Positions 43,098-52,946 of a stretch of DNA of 64,000 nt are shown here, one piece after another. Below the pieces are notes generated by a model. That model saw only the letters and a list, made by a program, of their open reading frames with translations. It was not told the DNA's origin and made no database searches. Origin of the DNA: Streptomyces hayashii (GTDB lineage Bacteria > Actinomycetota > Actinomycetes > Streptomycetales > Streptomycetaceae); contig NZ_JAHHIU010000078.1 in NCBI RefSeq assembly GCF_024539815.1, forward strand, positions 146,739 to 210,738, written 5' to 3'. Every line of letters begins with the position of its first letter. Position 1 is the stretch's first letter. A program made the position numbers and the translations under genes.

Positions 43098-43721
43098 ATG
43101 GCTGTGGCGGCGCGAGGTCCGGCGGAAGCGATCTCCGGAGCGGCGGCGCCTGGCACTCTGTTCCCTCAGGGCGCCGATATTGGCGTGTTGAACATGTTCG
43201 GTATCGATGCCGTAGTTGCATACAGCGAAAACGAGGACGAGATCGAGCGACGTACTCGCGTCGGCACGCAGGAGCTCACCAATCCTCGGGCGCTGGACCT
43301 GCTGATGAACCTTCCACTGGGCGAGCCTGTCCCGGTCACTTCGCTGAGCGACACGGAGCAGCGCGTGCTGAGGCGGATGCCTAGGGGAACGGTTACCCGG
43401 CATGACAACGTCGTCGTCCGCGAAGCAACCCACCCCATCCGAGTCGATCTTGCCGTCGTCCCGGGTAAGGGCTGGGCCTCCGCTAAGGGAAAAGCCGAAT
43501 GGTTCACACCTTTCTGCGCGCGGGCTGTCTTGATCGACCGGCCTCTGCGGCGTCGAGATGACGCCGTGATGGAGGCAGAGTTCTACGGCATTGGGCTACT
43601 CGTCGCGACCAGCAATGACGTTGAGGTCGTTGTCCCGCCTCGCCCCTTCGTTCGGCGTCGGCACACTGTGGCCGGCTGGAGGTTCGTGGAAGAGGCGTAT
43701 AAGCAGCTCTTGGCTCGGTGA
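43098..43721 (+). CDS. hypothetical protein, 207 aa
   Basis: A soluble protein with no recognised family. Visible features are an acidic centre (VVAYSENEDEIERRTRVGTQ), a basic segment, and a beta-rich C-terminal half (HPIRVDLAVVPGKGWASAKG; FYGIGLLVATSNDVEVVVPP). It converges with the gene ending at 43728, six bases away. An AGAGGT precedes the ATG. Its location next to the XRE-ImmA operon suggests a shared module, but there is no direct evidence of linkage. Confidence 0.6.
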   Translation: MAVAARGPAEAISGAAAPGTLFPQGADIGVLNMFGIDAVVAYSENEDEIERRTRVGTQELTNPRALDLLMNLPLGEPVPVTSLSDTEQRVLRRMPRGTVTRHDNVVVREATHPIRVDLAVVPGKGWASAKGKAEWFTPFCARAVLIDRPLRRRDDAVMEAEFYGIGLLVATSNDVEVVVPPRPFVRRRHTVAGWRFVEEAYKQLLAR

Positions 43722-43727
43722 GCCGCC

Positions 43728-44891
43728 TCAGGGCGTGATCGGCAGCGTTGCCCAGGCCTCCAGCGGGTCAGGGACTGCAAAGCCCGCCTTCGAATTTGCC
43801 GACAGCCCCAGACGCTGGTTTTCCAGGGCGTAGTGCGCGATGGCTGCGGCACACTTGTCGCGCCACCACGCTTTGCGCTCCAGCCCGGGCTTCCTGCTGG
43901 TGATCTCGATGACCCAGGCGCTCCAGGTGCTGATGTTGTGGTCTTCCGACTCGCGCCGCGCTTCGCCGCCCGGATCGTTGAATCGGTCCAGGCCTCGACC
44001 GTCACAGACGTCGCAGCTGCACGTTGCTGGCGGGTGATTGGCGTACAGGCGGGCCAGTGACTGGGTGCCCTTGAAGCACATCAGGCTCGGCATCAGCACT
44101 GACGGATATTGGGGTCCACCGCCGTTGGGGTTGAACAACGCCCGCTCGCCAGGGGGAATGCTGTGCCGACTGGCGCTGTCGGCGCCGATACCGGCAAACA
44201 GCCCGCCGTGGGCGAGTACGTCCAGTGCGGCCAGATCGGTCCGTAGGAGGGCGACATCAGGCAGCTCGGCTACGACGCGGCGCAGGTTGGCGGGAACATT
44301 CTTGGCCTGCTCCATCGGATCGAACTGTCGGAACAGCGTCAGGGTCTTCGGTTGCGGGATGCGCTTGCCGACTGCGATCAGCTGGCTGAGGAATTCATCG
44401 GTGAGCCAGGCGATGTCGATCGGGAGGTTGACGATGGTGTCTGCCCGCTCGATGCGTTCGGACTGGCGCATGACCGCTTTGAGCGCCCTGGAGGCTCCCG
44501 GGGGGATGTATCCAGTCGGTGTGAGAGCGGCGCTGGCGCCGCGGGCCTTCTGCAGCTCAAGCGAGGTGTCGACCGTGTCGAACAGCTCGTTGCCATCCAG
44601 CAGAAAGGGTTCGTCGGCTGTCGCGGTGTGCGTCTTGTAGGCCGCAGTATCGATCAGCAGGGCACCTGTGTAGCCGGAGGTTCGGAGCTGGTAGGCGCGT
44701 TCACCCGCCTTCTCCCCGCTCATGACGACGCCGCCGAGGTCATCGTCGAGCGGAGTCCGCATCTGCGGTACGAAGCGGGCGTTCTCATGCAGCAGTACAC
44801 GCCCCTGTAGCAGCGGCGTGGCCGGTACCGACGCATCGAGGACCCGCAGGGCGGGGGTTCGGCCGGGGAACGGCGAGTTTGCCATTGTCAC
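43728..44891 (-). CDS. hypothetical protein partnered with XRE-ImmA protease
   Basis: A 387-residue soluble protein. It contains TCSCDVCDGRG near residue 285, a probable metal-binding Cys cluster, and a series of alpha/beta segments earlier (GALLIDTAAYKTHTATADEP; TIVNLPIDIAWLTDEFLSQL) that recall a TIM-barrel or tRNA-guanine transglycosylase-like arrangement; I cannot confirm this. The start overlaps the end of the upstream gene, so the two are co-translated. GTG 44891 and ATG 44885 are alternatives. Confidence 0.65.
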   Translation of the reverse strand: MTMANSPFPGRTPALRVLDASVPATPLLQGRVLLHENARFVPQMRTPLDDDLGGVVMSGEKAGERAYQLRTSGYTGALLIDTAAYKTHTATADEPFLLDGNELFDTVDTSLELQKARGASAALTPTGYIPPGASRALKAVMRQSERIERADTIVNLPIDIAWLTDEFLSQLIAVGKRIPQPKTLTLFRQFDPMEQAKNVPANLRRVVAELPDVALLRTDLAALDVLAHGGLFAGIGADSASRHSIPPGERALFNPNGGGPQYPSVLMPSLMCFKGTQSLARLYANHPPATCSCDVCDGRGLDRFNDPGGEARRESEDHNISTWSAWVIEITSRKPGLERKAWWRDKCAAAIAHYALENQRLGLSANSKAGFAVPDPLEAWATLPITP

Positions 44892-46018
44892 CTACTTGTT
44901 GGTGATTCCGGTGGCCGTGTGGGCACCGGGGCGGAGGAAGGACACGAGTAGATCTCGGTGAACTCCTCGAGTTCCAGGCCGGCTAGGTGGGCTGCCTGGG
45001 ACAGGTCGAGGTTGTGCTGTTGCCTCAGTCGGGTCACGACCTCGGCAAGGTGACGCGGGGTCTCGAGCTCGAATGGAGCGGGTTCGGTGGTTCGGTAGCC
45101 CAGGGCGGACATCTCCACCATGAGCGAGCGGTACTGCCACTCGGTGAGGACGCCGAGTGATTTGGCTCGGCGGGCGAGCGCTGCCATCGAAACCCTCCAC
45201 CGACGCTTCAGTTCCATCAGCCGCGCCAAGTCCACGCGCGGCCGAAGTTCGGCCACGATGCTCTCGTGCGGCATGAGGAATTCGGCTGCGAATTCATCGG
45301 CTTGCTGTTCCTGCAAGCGTCCGTCCCCAGGCTCAGTGTGCATCACGATGTGCCCGAGTTCGTGCGCCAGGCTGAAACGATAACGGTCCGCAGGGGCAGT
45401 CGAGTTGAGCAGGACGAGCGGGCGTTCACCGTGCGGCCACTGGCTCACGGCATCCAGCTCACGAGTTTCGAGATCGCGGATCACGAGCAGAGCGCCGGCG
45501 GCTTCGAGCACCTCTACCACATTGGAGACAGGGCCCTGCGGGAGCCCCCACTCCAACCGCAGCGACTCCGCGGCATCAGCCGGCGTATCAAAGTCGTCCA
45601 CCGCGATGTGCCTGAACGCGTGCTTGTCGTCTTCGTGACCCGCTGCCGTCAGGGCATCCACCTGGAGACGGGTAACTGCCAAGGTCGCGTGCACACGCCG
45701 CAGTGCCAGTGCGCCCATGGACGCGCGCTTCCGGTGGTGAACGAGACCGACGCCCATCCCGCCACTGTCAGTGGCGCGGCATAGCATCTGGGGCGTGTAC
45801 CTGAGAGCTGCGGCGAACAGGGCGAGACGCTCGCCCCTCACTGCCAGGCGACCGGCTTCGGCTCGGCTGACATACCCCTGCGACACCGTGTCGTTGGCCG
45901 TACGGCATGTCATTTCCCGTGCTACGTCAGCCTGCGTCCAACCACGCGACTCACGGGCCAGCGTCAACATGGCGGGTTGTGCCACCAAGTCGACAATGTC
46001 ATCCACGACCACACCCAC
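44888..46018 (-). CDS. XRE regulator fused to ImmA/IrrE-type metalloprotease
   Basis: A 376-residue protein. An N-terminal helix-turn-helix (~15-75, LARESRGWTQADVAREMTCR; QGYVSRAEAGRLAV) precedes a Zn-protease domain with FSLAHELGHIVMH (HELGH ~217-221) and a downstream acidic residue in QADEFAAEFLMP. This is the architecture of phage and ICE regulators that sense damage or infection by cleaving a repressor. It is first in an operon with the 387-residue gene. The AT-rich 100 bases upstream should hold its promoter. A signal-activated switch for this two- or three-gene module is inferred. Confidence 0.85.
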   Translation of the reverse strand: MGVVVDDIVDLVAQPAMLTLARESRGWTQADVAREMTCRTANDTVSQGYVSRAEAGRLAVRGERLALFAAALRYTPQMLCRATDSGGMGVGLVHHRKRASMGALALRRVHATLAVTRLQVDALTAAGHEDDKHAFRHIAVDDFDTPADAAESLRLEWGLPQGPVSNVVEVLEAAGALLVIRDLETRELDAVSQWPHGERPLVLLNSTAPADRYRFSLAHELGHIVMHTEPGDGRLQEQQADEFAAEFLMPHESIVAELRPRVDLARLMELKRRWRVSMAALARRAKSLGVLTEWQYRSLMVEMSALGYRTTEPAPFELETPRHLAEVVTRLRQQHNLDLSQAAHLAGLELEEFTEIYSCPSSAPVPTRPPESPTSR

Positions 46019-46179
46019 CTCCCGCGCTCAGGCTCGTCAGCGTGCCACCACCATACAATCCAGCGCAGTATACGCAGAAACATACCTCAAAATATTCCAC
46101 TCATGACGTGCCCACTTTGCTCTCGGTGCAAAGATCGCCTGACGACACGGCTCCGCCCCTGTGCCCATCAGGTCAGACA

Positions 46180-46936
46180 TCCGATCCGTTGTGGGTCGAG
46201 ACGTTCACGGGCCTGCGGATGCGGCAGTACGAAGGCTTGTTACGGGTGGTGCGGGAGCGGGGCGGCAGCGGTCCTGGCGGCGGCGGGCGGCCGTGGTGTC
46301 TGCCGTTGGCAGATCGGGTGCTGCTGGTGGCGGTCTACTACCGCACCAACTGACCGTGTGACAGCTCGCGCCGCTGTTCGCCGTCTCGCCGGCGACGGTG
46401 TGCCGGGTCATCCAGCGGCTGCGGCCCCTCCTCGCCCTTGAGCCCATCTCCCGGCCCGCCGACACTACGGACCGGCTGTGGATCGTGGACGGCACGCTTG
46501 TCCCGGTCCGCGACCGGAAGATCGGCGCCTCGAGCCGCAACTACCGGTTCTCGGTAAATGTGCAGGTCATCATCAATGCTGGCACCAGGCTGGTCGTGCC
46601 CGCCGCTTGCCTGGCCCGGGCAACCGGGCCGATGCCCAGGTCTGGCGGAACTCCGGTCTTGCCCAGCACTGCGACGGCGTCACGGTGCTGGGCGACGGCG
46701 CCTACATCAACACAGGCCTGGTCGCCCCGCACCGAAAACGGCCCGGCCGGCCACTCCTCGCGGGTGAGGAGGAAGACAACGCCGAGCATCGTCGGGTCTG
46801 TGCCCGCGTTGAGCATGCCTTCGCCCGGATGAAGAACTGCAAGATCCTGCGTGACTGCCGCCAGCCCAGCGGCGACGGCCTCCACCATGCGGTCCAGGCC
46901 GTCGCCCACATGCACAACCTCGCCTTGGCAGCATGA
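46180..46936 (+). pseudogene. IS5-family transposase remnant
   Basis: The + strand reads VETFTGLRMRQYEGLLRVVR and PLADRVLLVAVYYRTN, then stops. Later pieces in other frames are DRLWIVDGTLVPVRDRKIGA, GVTVLGDGAYINTG, and RVEHAFARMKNCKILRDCRQ to MHNLALAA. Order and motifs match IS5-type DDE transposases (first Asp in IVDGTL, second in GDGAY, final Glu in RVEHA). Several frame breaks make it inactive. Confidence 0.85.
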
Positions 46937-47185
46937 TCAGAGCAGTAGAAGGCCCGGCTTGACCTGCCCGAACACGATCGTTAAGTCCGGTAAGTTTGCG
47001 GGAAGTTGCTTGCCGCCTGGCATCCCCTCACGGTCCTCACGCAGCGCAGCAACAGTGTGCGCACCCGGAGTTGGCGTGCGGCTGCTTACCTGCGACATAG
47101 GGGCGAATGTGCCCACTGGCAGTAGCGGGTCTGCGCTGCACGTCCCGGAGTCCGGGATGCGTAACTGCTCTGCGTGGTACGTATT

Positions 47186-48823
47186 TCACGGGTGGATGGT
47201 GCCTGAAGAGAACCAGGTGTGGAGTGTGGGCTCTGCTCCGTCCGGGAGATCGTCGATGAACACCACGGCCAGGCCACGCTGGGCTCGCGAGCAACAGACG
47301 TAGAACAGGTTGCGTGACCGTTCGGTACGGTCGGGGTTGTCGGTGCCGGCGAGCATCTTGCTGATGCTGTACCTGTTCCAGGCGCGGTCGTCGACCACCA
47401 CTACGACGTTCTCGAATTCGTCACCCTTGACGCCGTGCTGGGTTGAGAACGGGGTGAGTTCGTCGATGAAGTGGGTGACGCTGGTGACTTCACGGTAGGA
47501 CACGGTGCGGAGGTTGTTGGAGAAGTCCGCCCGTCGCTGGTTGCGTTCGTCCAGGTCCGTTGCGGATCTCCGGCGTTCCAGATCCTTGAGTTTTCCCGGC
47601 TGGGGGAGGAGATGGCCGTCGGCCATCAGATCGAGCACCTCACCGATGGTGCCGGTGCTGCGTACGGCGTCGAGTGCACGGATGGCGTCACTGATGGCGC
47701 GTTTGTGGGCGTGACGGGTGATCCGTGTCCGTCCCTCGTCCAGCAGGTCTGTCAGCCCGGCGAAGTCGTTGTCGCGGAACGCGGCGCTGATGGCCTCGAT
47801 GCGGGTGAGGTACTGGATGTACGGCTCGTTGCGTGCCATGAGGTCGTCGGGACCGTAGCGGCCCAGCTTTCGGTACTGCTCCAGGAGGTTGGCGTACTCC
47901 AGGGTGCCGGCTATCCCTCGGTGGGTGAGCAGCAGGTATTTGCTGTTCTCCCGTGTCCAGCCGTTGCGGGCGAGTACTGCTTCGGCGGCGGTGAGTCGCG
48001 CAGGGCCGGCCGGGATGCTGCTGTTGAGGAACAAGTGGACCTCGCCAGTCTGCTGCTTGCCGACGGCGTCCTGGGTGAGCTCGGGACGCATCCGGTTGAG
48101 CACCTCGACGACCGGAGGCGAGCACCGGTAGTTCTCGTGCTTGGTGATCTCGGTGAGAAGGCCGGGCCGTTTTACTGCTCCGACGCCCGACTCGTAGATC
48201 TTCTGCATGGAGTCGCCGAAGAGACCGACCACGCATTTCTCGCGGCCTGCACCGGCCAGGTGGTCCAGCAACAGCTGGATCGTCTTGGGCGAAGTGTCCT
48301 GGTACTCGTCGACAAAGATGACCGGGTACTTGCTGGTGATGATGCGTATGAGCTTGGGGTGGGCTGTGACGAGGCGGAGCGACAGCGCGATGACGTCGTC
48401 GTGGGAGATGCGCCCCTCGTGCAGCCTGCGCCCGCGGTCGGAATACTCGATGACGGGAGGATCGGTGACATCATCAAGGTCTTCCGGTTTGGACAGGTCC
48501 TTGTTGTAGTCGAGGATCTGCTGCCAGAGCTCAAACTGGTAGGGCTGGATGACACTCCACAGGAATTCGTGGATGGTGTCGACGTCGACGAGCGGGTCTG
48601 CGGCGATGCGTTCGACGATCTTTTTCTTGGCGACGTTGGTGTAGGTGATGCAGGCGATCCGCCGGCCGTGTACCTCCAGATCTGCGCGGTGGTGGGTCAG
48701 GAGGTGCTGCAGGGCGCGCACCAGGGTGGTCGTCTTGCCGGCGCCGGCCCCTGCTTCGACGAGGAAGCTGCGCCGGGCCTCCAGCTCCGTGGTGACGGCT
48801 TCGAGGGTGTCTAGGCGAGCCAC
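47186..48823 (-). CDS. gajB: UvrD/Rep-family helicase, GajB-like
   Basis: A 545-residue superfamily 1 helicase: Walker A EAGAGAGKTT (~23-32), motif Ia with CITYTNVAKKKIVER, motif II VIFVDEYQDTSP (~170-181), motif IV-V region with GVKGDEFENVVVV, and motif VI FYVCCSRAQRG near the C-terminus. GTG 48823 overlaps the OLD-type gene, so the two are translationally coupled. An OLD nuclease followed by a UvrD helicase is the Gabija anti-phage system; this is slightly longer than the GajB described (about 494 residues). It is predicted to act with the nuclease on phage DNA when nucleotides are depleted. Confidence 0.85.
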   Translation of the reverse strand: MARLDTLEAVTTELEARRSFLVEAGAGAGKTTTLVRALQHLLTHHRADLEVHGRRIACITYTNVAKKKIVERIAADPLVDVDTIHEFLWSVIQPYQFELWQQILDYNKDLSKPEDLDDVTDPPVIEYSDRGRRLHEGRISHDDVIALSLRLVTAHPKLIRIITSKYPVIFVDEYQDTSPKTIQLLLDHLAGAGREKCVVGLFGDSMQKIYESGVGAVKRPGLLTEITKHENYRCSPPVVEVLNRMRPELTQDAVGKQQTGEVHLFLNSSIPAGPARLTAAEAVLARNGWTRENSKYLLLTHRGIAGTLEYANLLEQYRKLGRYGPDDLMARNEPYIQYLTRIEAISAAFRDNDFAGLTDLLDEGRTRITRHAHKRAISDAIRALDAVRSTGTIGEVLDLMADGHLLPQPGKLKDLERRRSATDLDERNQRRADFSNNLRTVSYREVTSVTHFIDELTPFSTQHGVKGDEFENVVVVVDDRAWNRYSISKMLAGTDNPDRTERSRNLFYVCCSRAQRGLAVVFIDDLPDGAEPTLHTWFSSGTIHP

Positions 48824-50814
48824 TGCAGTCCTTCGGCGATGTAGCGGGGAACGGCCCAGTCCTCCAGGAGCATGACGTCGAAGGCGAAGTCTGTCTTGTG
48901 GTCGCTGAGTTGCTGTGCGATGTCGTAGGCCTTGGCTTCGATGTCGTCGGCGGTGGGGTCGGCCCCGACCTCCTTGACGAAGGCCGTCTTCAGGGCGAGC
49001 TGGCGGAAGCCACGTACGAGGGGTTCTGCGTTGGCGATGATGAAGGCGTCCTCGAAGCTCCGCGCGCAGGCTCCCGAATCCTTCTCCGGGATCTGGTAGG
49101 CGACGCGGACGTGTCCTTGCTCTTTGTCGGCCGGGTCGGTGGCGAGCAGCTCGGCGATGCTGGAATTTGCGGGCAGCCAGTTCTTGAGCGTCGCATTCGA
49201 GGTGACCGTCGGCCCCTGGCCGGGTGGGCAGGCCTTGCGGTGCTTGGGGCACACGGAGTCGATGTCGGTGATGACGAGGGTTTTGACGTTCAGGAAGGCG
49301 AGCAGTTCCCGGAAGCGGACGGCGTAGGCGTCGCCGACCTCGATGACCGATACGTACTGGTGCAGAAGACCTTTGGCGCACCGCCGGACCATTTCCGGCA
49401 GGATCAGTCGTTCTGCGGTGCCCTCGATCAGGATCACCTTGTCGGCGAAGAACATGTCACACCGGTGCAAGACCATGTACTGGCGCAGGAAGCGCAGGGT
49501 CTCGTCCCCCTGCGGAGTGGCCTTCACGTTGGCCTCGAAGGTCGAGAGATCCTTGACCGTGAGTTGCGGCTCGGAACGGTCGAAGTAGCGCACTGTGTGG
49601 AAGCCGCTGCTGGCGACGATGTGGGAGGAGTGCGTGGTGATGACCACCTGCACCTTCCAGCCCGTCTTACGGTCGATGAAGTCCTGGATGTTCTTGATGA
49701 ACGTCTCCTGCATCTGGGGATGCAGATGGGCTTCGGGCTCCTCGATGAACAGCACCTGCAGCGCCGGCTTGGGTGTCGTGCGCTCGTAGGTCTGGTGAAA
49801 GCTGATGACCTGCAGGATCGTAAAGATCAGCTTGCTGTAGCCCAGCCCGTTGTGCCCTTCGGGAAGATGGAAGTCGTCGTCCCCGGACGGGTACTGGATG
49901 CGGGTACTGCCGCGCAGGATGCCTGAGGCCTCGATTAGGGAGACGATGCGGGGCTTCTGAACCGGGGTGATGGTGCCCAGCCCGAAGGTGCGCAGGTCCT
50001 CGAAGATCGGGTCGAACAGCGTGGCGTAGTTGTCGTCGAGCTGCTGTGAGGCGGACGCCAGAGCGGTCTCGATCTGCTCGATGCTCTGATGACGGTCCTC
50101 GTTCCCGCTGTTGACCTTGTAGTAGGCCTCGAACGTCTTCGACAACGTGCGGGCCTTGTCGCTCGGCGTGTCATCCATCTTGGTCTGCGCGTAGATGAAC
50201 TTGACCGACAGGATGGACTCGGCGGCGCCGCGCTTGATCTCCTTGCGGACGTTTTCGTCCAAGGGGCTGACCGCGCGATAAGCCGGGGTGAAGTAGTCCG
50301 AGAAGTTCTTGCGCAGCCACTTGATGCGATCGAACTGCTCCCGCTGGCTGGCCGACCAGAAGTCCTTGAGGAAGTCGTTTGGGCGGGCCACCTCCAGCGC
50401 TGCTTCGATCTTGACCTCGAAGCAGGTGTCGTCCAGGTCGAGGATCACACCCGTGAGGGGCGCGAGGTCGTCGTCTTCCGCGTACTCGATGGTGAGGACC
50501 AAGCGGATGGCCGGGACGAGGTCGTAGGCCTTGGCCAGCAGGTCCTCGCTCGTCTCGGAGTCTCCACGGCCGGCATGCGCCTGAGCCTCGCCGAAGATCT
50601 GCCGCGCCTGTTCGATGTCGGCGATACGGCAGGTGGAGAAGTCTTCCAGGACGAACCTCGTGTCCTCCTCGCCGAAGAACTTCTCGAAGAGATTGACGAA
50701 CGATGTCTTGCCGCTGTTGTTGCGCCCAACGATGAGAGTGGCCTTCGGGTCAACTCGGACGTCCACCCTCTCCAGGGCGCGAAAGTTGATCACTTCGGCA
50801 TGGGTCAGCTGCAT
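48811..50814 (-). CDS. gajA: OLD-family ATPase/TOPRIM nuclease, GajA-like
   Basis: A 667-residue protein. ABC-type Walker A is IVGRNNSGKTSF (~28-39), Walker B is VLFIEEPEAHLHP (~345-357) followed by the ITTHSSHI switch. The C-terminal TOPRIM domain has VILIEGTAERLILPEM (~458) and TLVITDIDSV (~513). This is the domain order of GajA, a sequence-recognising nicking enzyme regulated by ATP. ATG 50814 follows GGGAGTGAG. With the overlapping helicase gene it forms a complete two-gene Gabija operon. A class 2 OLD-helicase pair of other function is the alternative. Confidence 0.87.
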   Translation of the reverse strand: MQLTHAEVINFRALERVDVRVDPKATLIVGRNNSGKTSFVNLFEKFFGEEDTRFVLEDFSTCRIADIEQARQIFGEAQAHAGRGDSETSEDLLAKAYDLVPAIRLVLTIEYAEDDDLAPLTGVILDLDDTCFEVKIEAALEVARPNDFLKDFWSASQREQFDRIKWLRKNFSDYFTPAYRAVSPLDENVRKEIKRGAAESILSVKFIYAQTKMDDTPSDKARTLSKTFEAYYKVNSGNEDRHQSIEQIETALASASQQLDDNYATLFDPIFEDLRTFGLGTITPVQKPRIVSLIEASGILRGSTRIQYPSGDDDFHLPEGHNGLGYSKLIFTILQVISFHQTYERTTPKPALQVLFIEEPEAHLHPQMQETFIKNIQDFIDRKTGWKVQVVITTHSSHIVASSGFHTVRYFDRSEPQLTVKDLSTFEANVKATPQGDETLRFLRQYMVLHRCDMFFADKVILIEGTAERLILPEMVRRCAKGLLHQYVSVIEVGDAYAVRFRELLAFLNVKTLVITDIDSVCPKHRKACPPGQGPTVTSNATLKNWLPANSSIAELLATDPADKEQGHVRVAYQIPEKDSGACARSFEDAFIIANAEPLVRGFRQLALKTAFVKEVGADPTADDIEAKAYDIAQQLSDHKTDFAFDVMLLEDWAVPRYIAEGLQWLA

Positions 50815-51587
50815 CTCACTCCCGACATCGTCCCCAACCCCGCTCCCGGGACGGCATACGCGTGCGACTACCGAGAGTCAGAGCAGTATCTGATACGGAA
50901 GGGGCGGAGTTGCCTACTTGGCTCGAAGTGATCAGAGGTGTGGCGGGTTGGATCTGTTTCGGTCGTTGCTGATCGGTCATCCAGCCGAACCTCGCACACC
51001 ACCAGGATGGTGCTGCCCCCCGTGCTCGCGCCGTCTTCCCTAACGCAGCGCCCCCAGGGGCACAGGCAAGGGGGAAAGATCGCGCAGGGGATCGTCCCCC
51101 ATACGCTGTGGCCCAATGCGCTGCGCGGATTCTTCGTCGAGCTCGGGGATGTGTGTCGTGCTTATCAGCAGCGCACGGAACCTGGCCAGTTGCTTCGTGG
51201 TGTAAGCGATCAGCTGGCGGGCGTGTTGGTGGTGTTGGGTAGTGCGGTGGTGCTGCCGGGCTGGTCCTTGATCGACTGCTGTGATGGGGTTCCGGCACGG
51301 AGGAAGCTCTGGGAGTGGCAAGAAGTAGCCGCCAAATCAGTGCTCTCTACGAGTTGAGTTCCACAGCCTAGGGTGCTGTCCAGGGTGCGGACATGTGAGC
51401 TGACCTGTGGAAACGCCTGTGTGCAGGCTGGGGCGGGCGGAGCGCTGGGTCGGTACTTGCCGGGTCGCTGAATCAGATGGTTGGACGGTCTTGCCGGTTT
51501 AGCGGCGTTGGTCCGGGTATGTCGATGACTTCCTGGTCCCCAAGGCCACGGACGGAATGCCCTCGCGTGGGTGTCGTGATGGAGTCC

Positions 51588-51840
51588 GTGGTGACCAAGC
51601 GCCTGGGCGCTCTGCCTGTCGCTGCCGAGTTTCTGCGGCGGCTGGATGTCGAGGATCGTCGACGGGCTGCGGCCACCGGCTCCGCGGGCGGACCTGACGC
51701 ACGGCCAGGTGATCGAGGTACTGGTGGCGAAAGAACTGACCGCTCCCGCGCCGCTGTTCCGCGTCAGGGACTGGGCATACTCGTGTGAGGCCGTCAAGGG
51801 TCTTGGTGGAGGCCGATGCGTGTCCCGGCTGGTGCATTGA
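51588..51840 (+). pseudogene. IS1634-type transposase N-terminal fragment
   Basis: VVTKRLGALPVAAEFLRRLD in one frame and IVDGLRPPAPRADLTHGQVI, EVLVAKELTAPAPLFRVRDW in another match the start of IS1634-family transposases. The fragment carries one frameshift and lacks the catalytic domain. Confidence 0.75.
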
Positions 51841-52287
51841 CGGATCTCATCGGCGTCCTGTTCGGGGCTTCGGCGATCAGCATTGTTGTCGCGTCCGGCC
51901 GGTAGCAGCAAAACGTCTCCGCAGGGACACCGCCGGAACTCGAAGATGTCCATGGCGAGACGCCGCTGCGATTTTGGCACCACATCTGACTCGCCGCGAG
52001 CTGTGCGAAGACCGCCGCTCAGTATTGATGGCGTTGTGTGACCTTGTACACCGCGAGTCGTGCAGAATCGGCCAGGCCTCAGCGCAGACGATGTCCTTGT
52101 CGTCCAGTCATATCCCGGTGTGCCGGCCCTCGGGCCACCATCGGGTGTGGCTCTGCCCACGGCGTCGTGCGCGGTAGCGCGGGACGGTACAGATCTCATG
52201 GGCCGAACGGCGGGCGAGGAGCGACCGTGAGTCGGTCTGGTGGAGGGGCCTTTCGAGGATGGGCGGCGTGCTGCGGAGCCGGTGCAC

Positions 52288-52431
52288 GTGCTCAAGATCA
52301 GTCAGGAGCTGGGCGAGGCCGCGGAGGGCCGTTCACGGCGCCAACCCGCGGAAGGGCGCCTCACACGTGGGGTGTGCCGAAGGAGTTCGCGGACGTCATC
52401 GTGACGGCCATGGTTGCCCTGAAACGTGAGC
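52288..52431 (+). pseudogene. MazG-like pyrophosphohydrolase fragment
   Basis: VLKISQELGEAAE in one frame and GAPHTWGVPKEFADVIVTAM-type sequence in another (VPKEFADVIVTAMVALKRE) match the ExxE and ExxD helices of MazG-like enzymes common in Streptomyces. At least one frameshift and loss of the C-terminus make it a remnant. Confidence 0.6.
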
Positions 52432-52777
52432 GGGGACGGCGCGGCGGTGGTGGAGCACCAGCTCCAGGGCCGCGCACCGGATGAGATCACGGAGGCCGGG
52501 GACATCCGGCTCCTTCAGGTCCTCGCGATCAACGGGGACATGGGGGAAGTCGCCATAGCGGTGTACGGGGCACGGGTCCGCACGGTGAGGCAGTCGAGGT
52601 GACGCACGCGGGGGAGGACATGGAAGCGCGCCTCGACCGGCTCATCCTCACGGCCGCGGCGCTGGACGACCTCACCGGGTGCTGCCTGGGACACGATGGA
52701 TGAGCGGCTGCGTTTCCGGGTGGCGAGAGTCGCGGCCTTGGCCGGACATGAACAGCTGACCCGCTCTACCCTCTGTG

Positions 52778-52811
52778 CGGAAGGGCCCGCACGGACGTGC
52801 GGGCCCTTCCG
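52778..52811. terminator. perfect 16-bp hairpin
   Basis: CGGAAGGGCCCGCACG and its exact reverse complement are separated by two bases. It is a strong Rho-independent-type terminator at the right end of the degenerate region. Confidence 0.85.
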
Positions 52812-52848
52812 CGTCATCCCCTACTTGGCCGTGCGTTCCGCCTCCCAG

Positions 52849-52881
52849 GTGGGAGACGAGTGGGAGACGAGTGGGAGATGA
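52849..52881. repeat. three 11-bp direct repeats and nearby palindrome
   Basis: GTGGGAGACGA occurs twice and a third time as GTGGGAGATGA. About 25 bases further, GCGCTA (52905-52910) and TAGCGC (52923-52928) form an inverted repeat around AATGCTAG. These lie between the last element-like remnant and uppP. They could be arm or core sites of an attachment region; no partner copy is visible in the window. Confidence 0.45.
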
Positions 52882-52946
52882 TCATGGCGTGATGCTGCAA
52901 TCAGGCGCTAGGAAATGCTAGATAGCGCTACCTGTGAGGCCCGGTT

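Larger units (their letters stand above)
50815..52777. other. 2 kb of degenerate DNA between defence genes and chromosome
   Basis: No intact gene is convincing. Contents that can be named are the IS1634-type fragment (51588-51840) and the MazG-like fragment (52288-52431). A frame at 51100-51357 (+) has a plausible tail (FFVELGDVCRAYQQRTEPG) of unknown origin. At 52470-52600 there is another orphan tail (EVAIAVYGARVRTVRQSR). The stretch looks like the eroded edge of the mobile region. Confidence 0.5.

Noticed and set aside
52288..52431. Active MazG-like defence gene
   Set aside because: The frame is broken and the C-terminal catalytic residues are missing.
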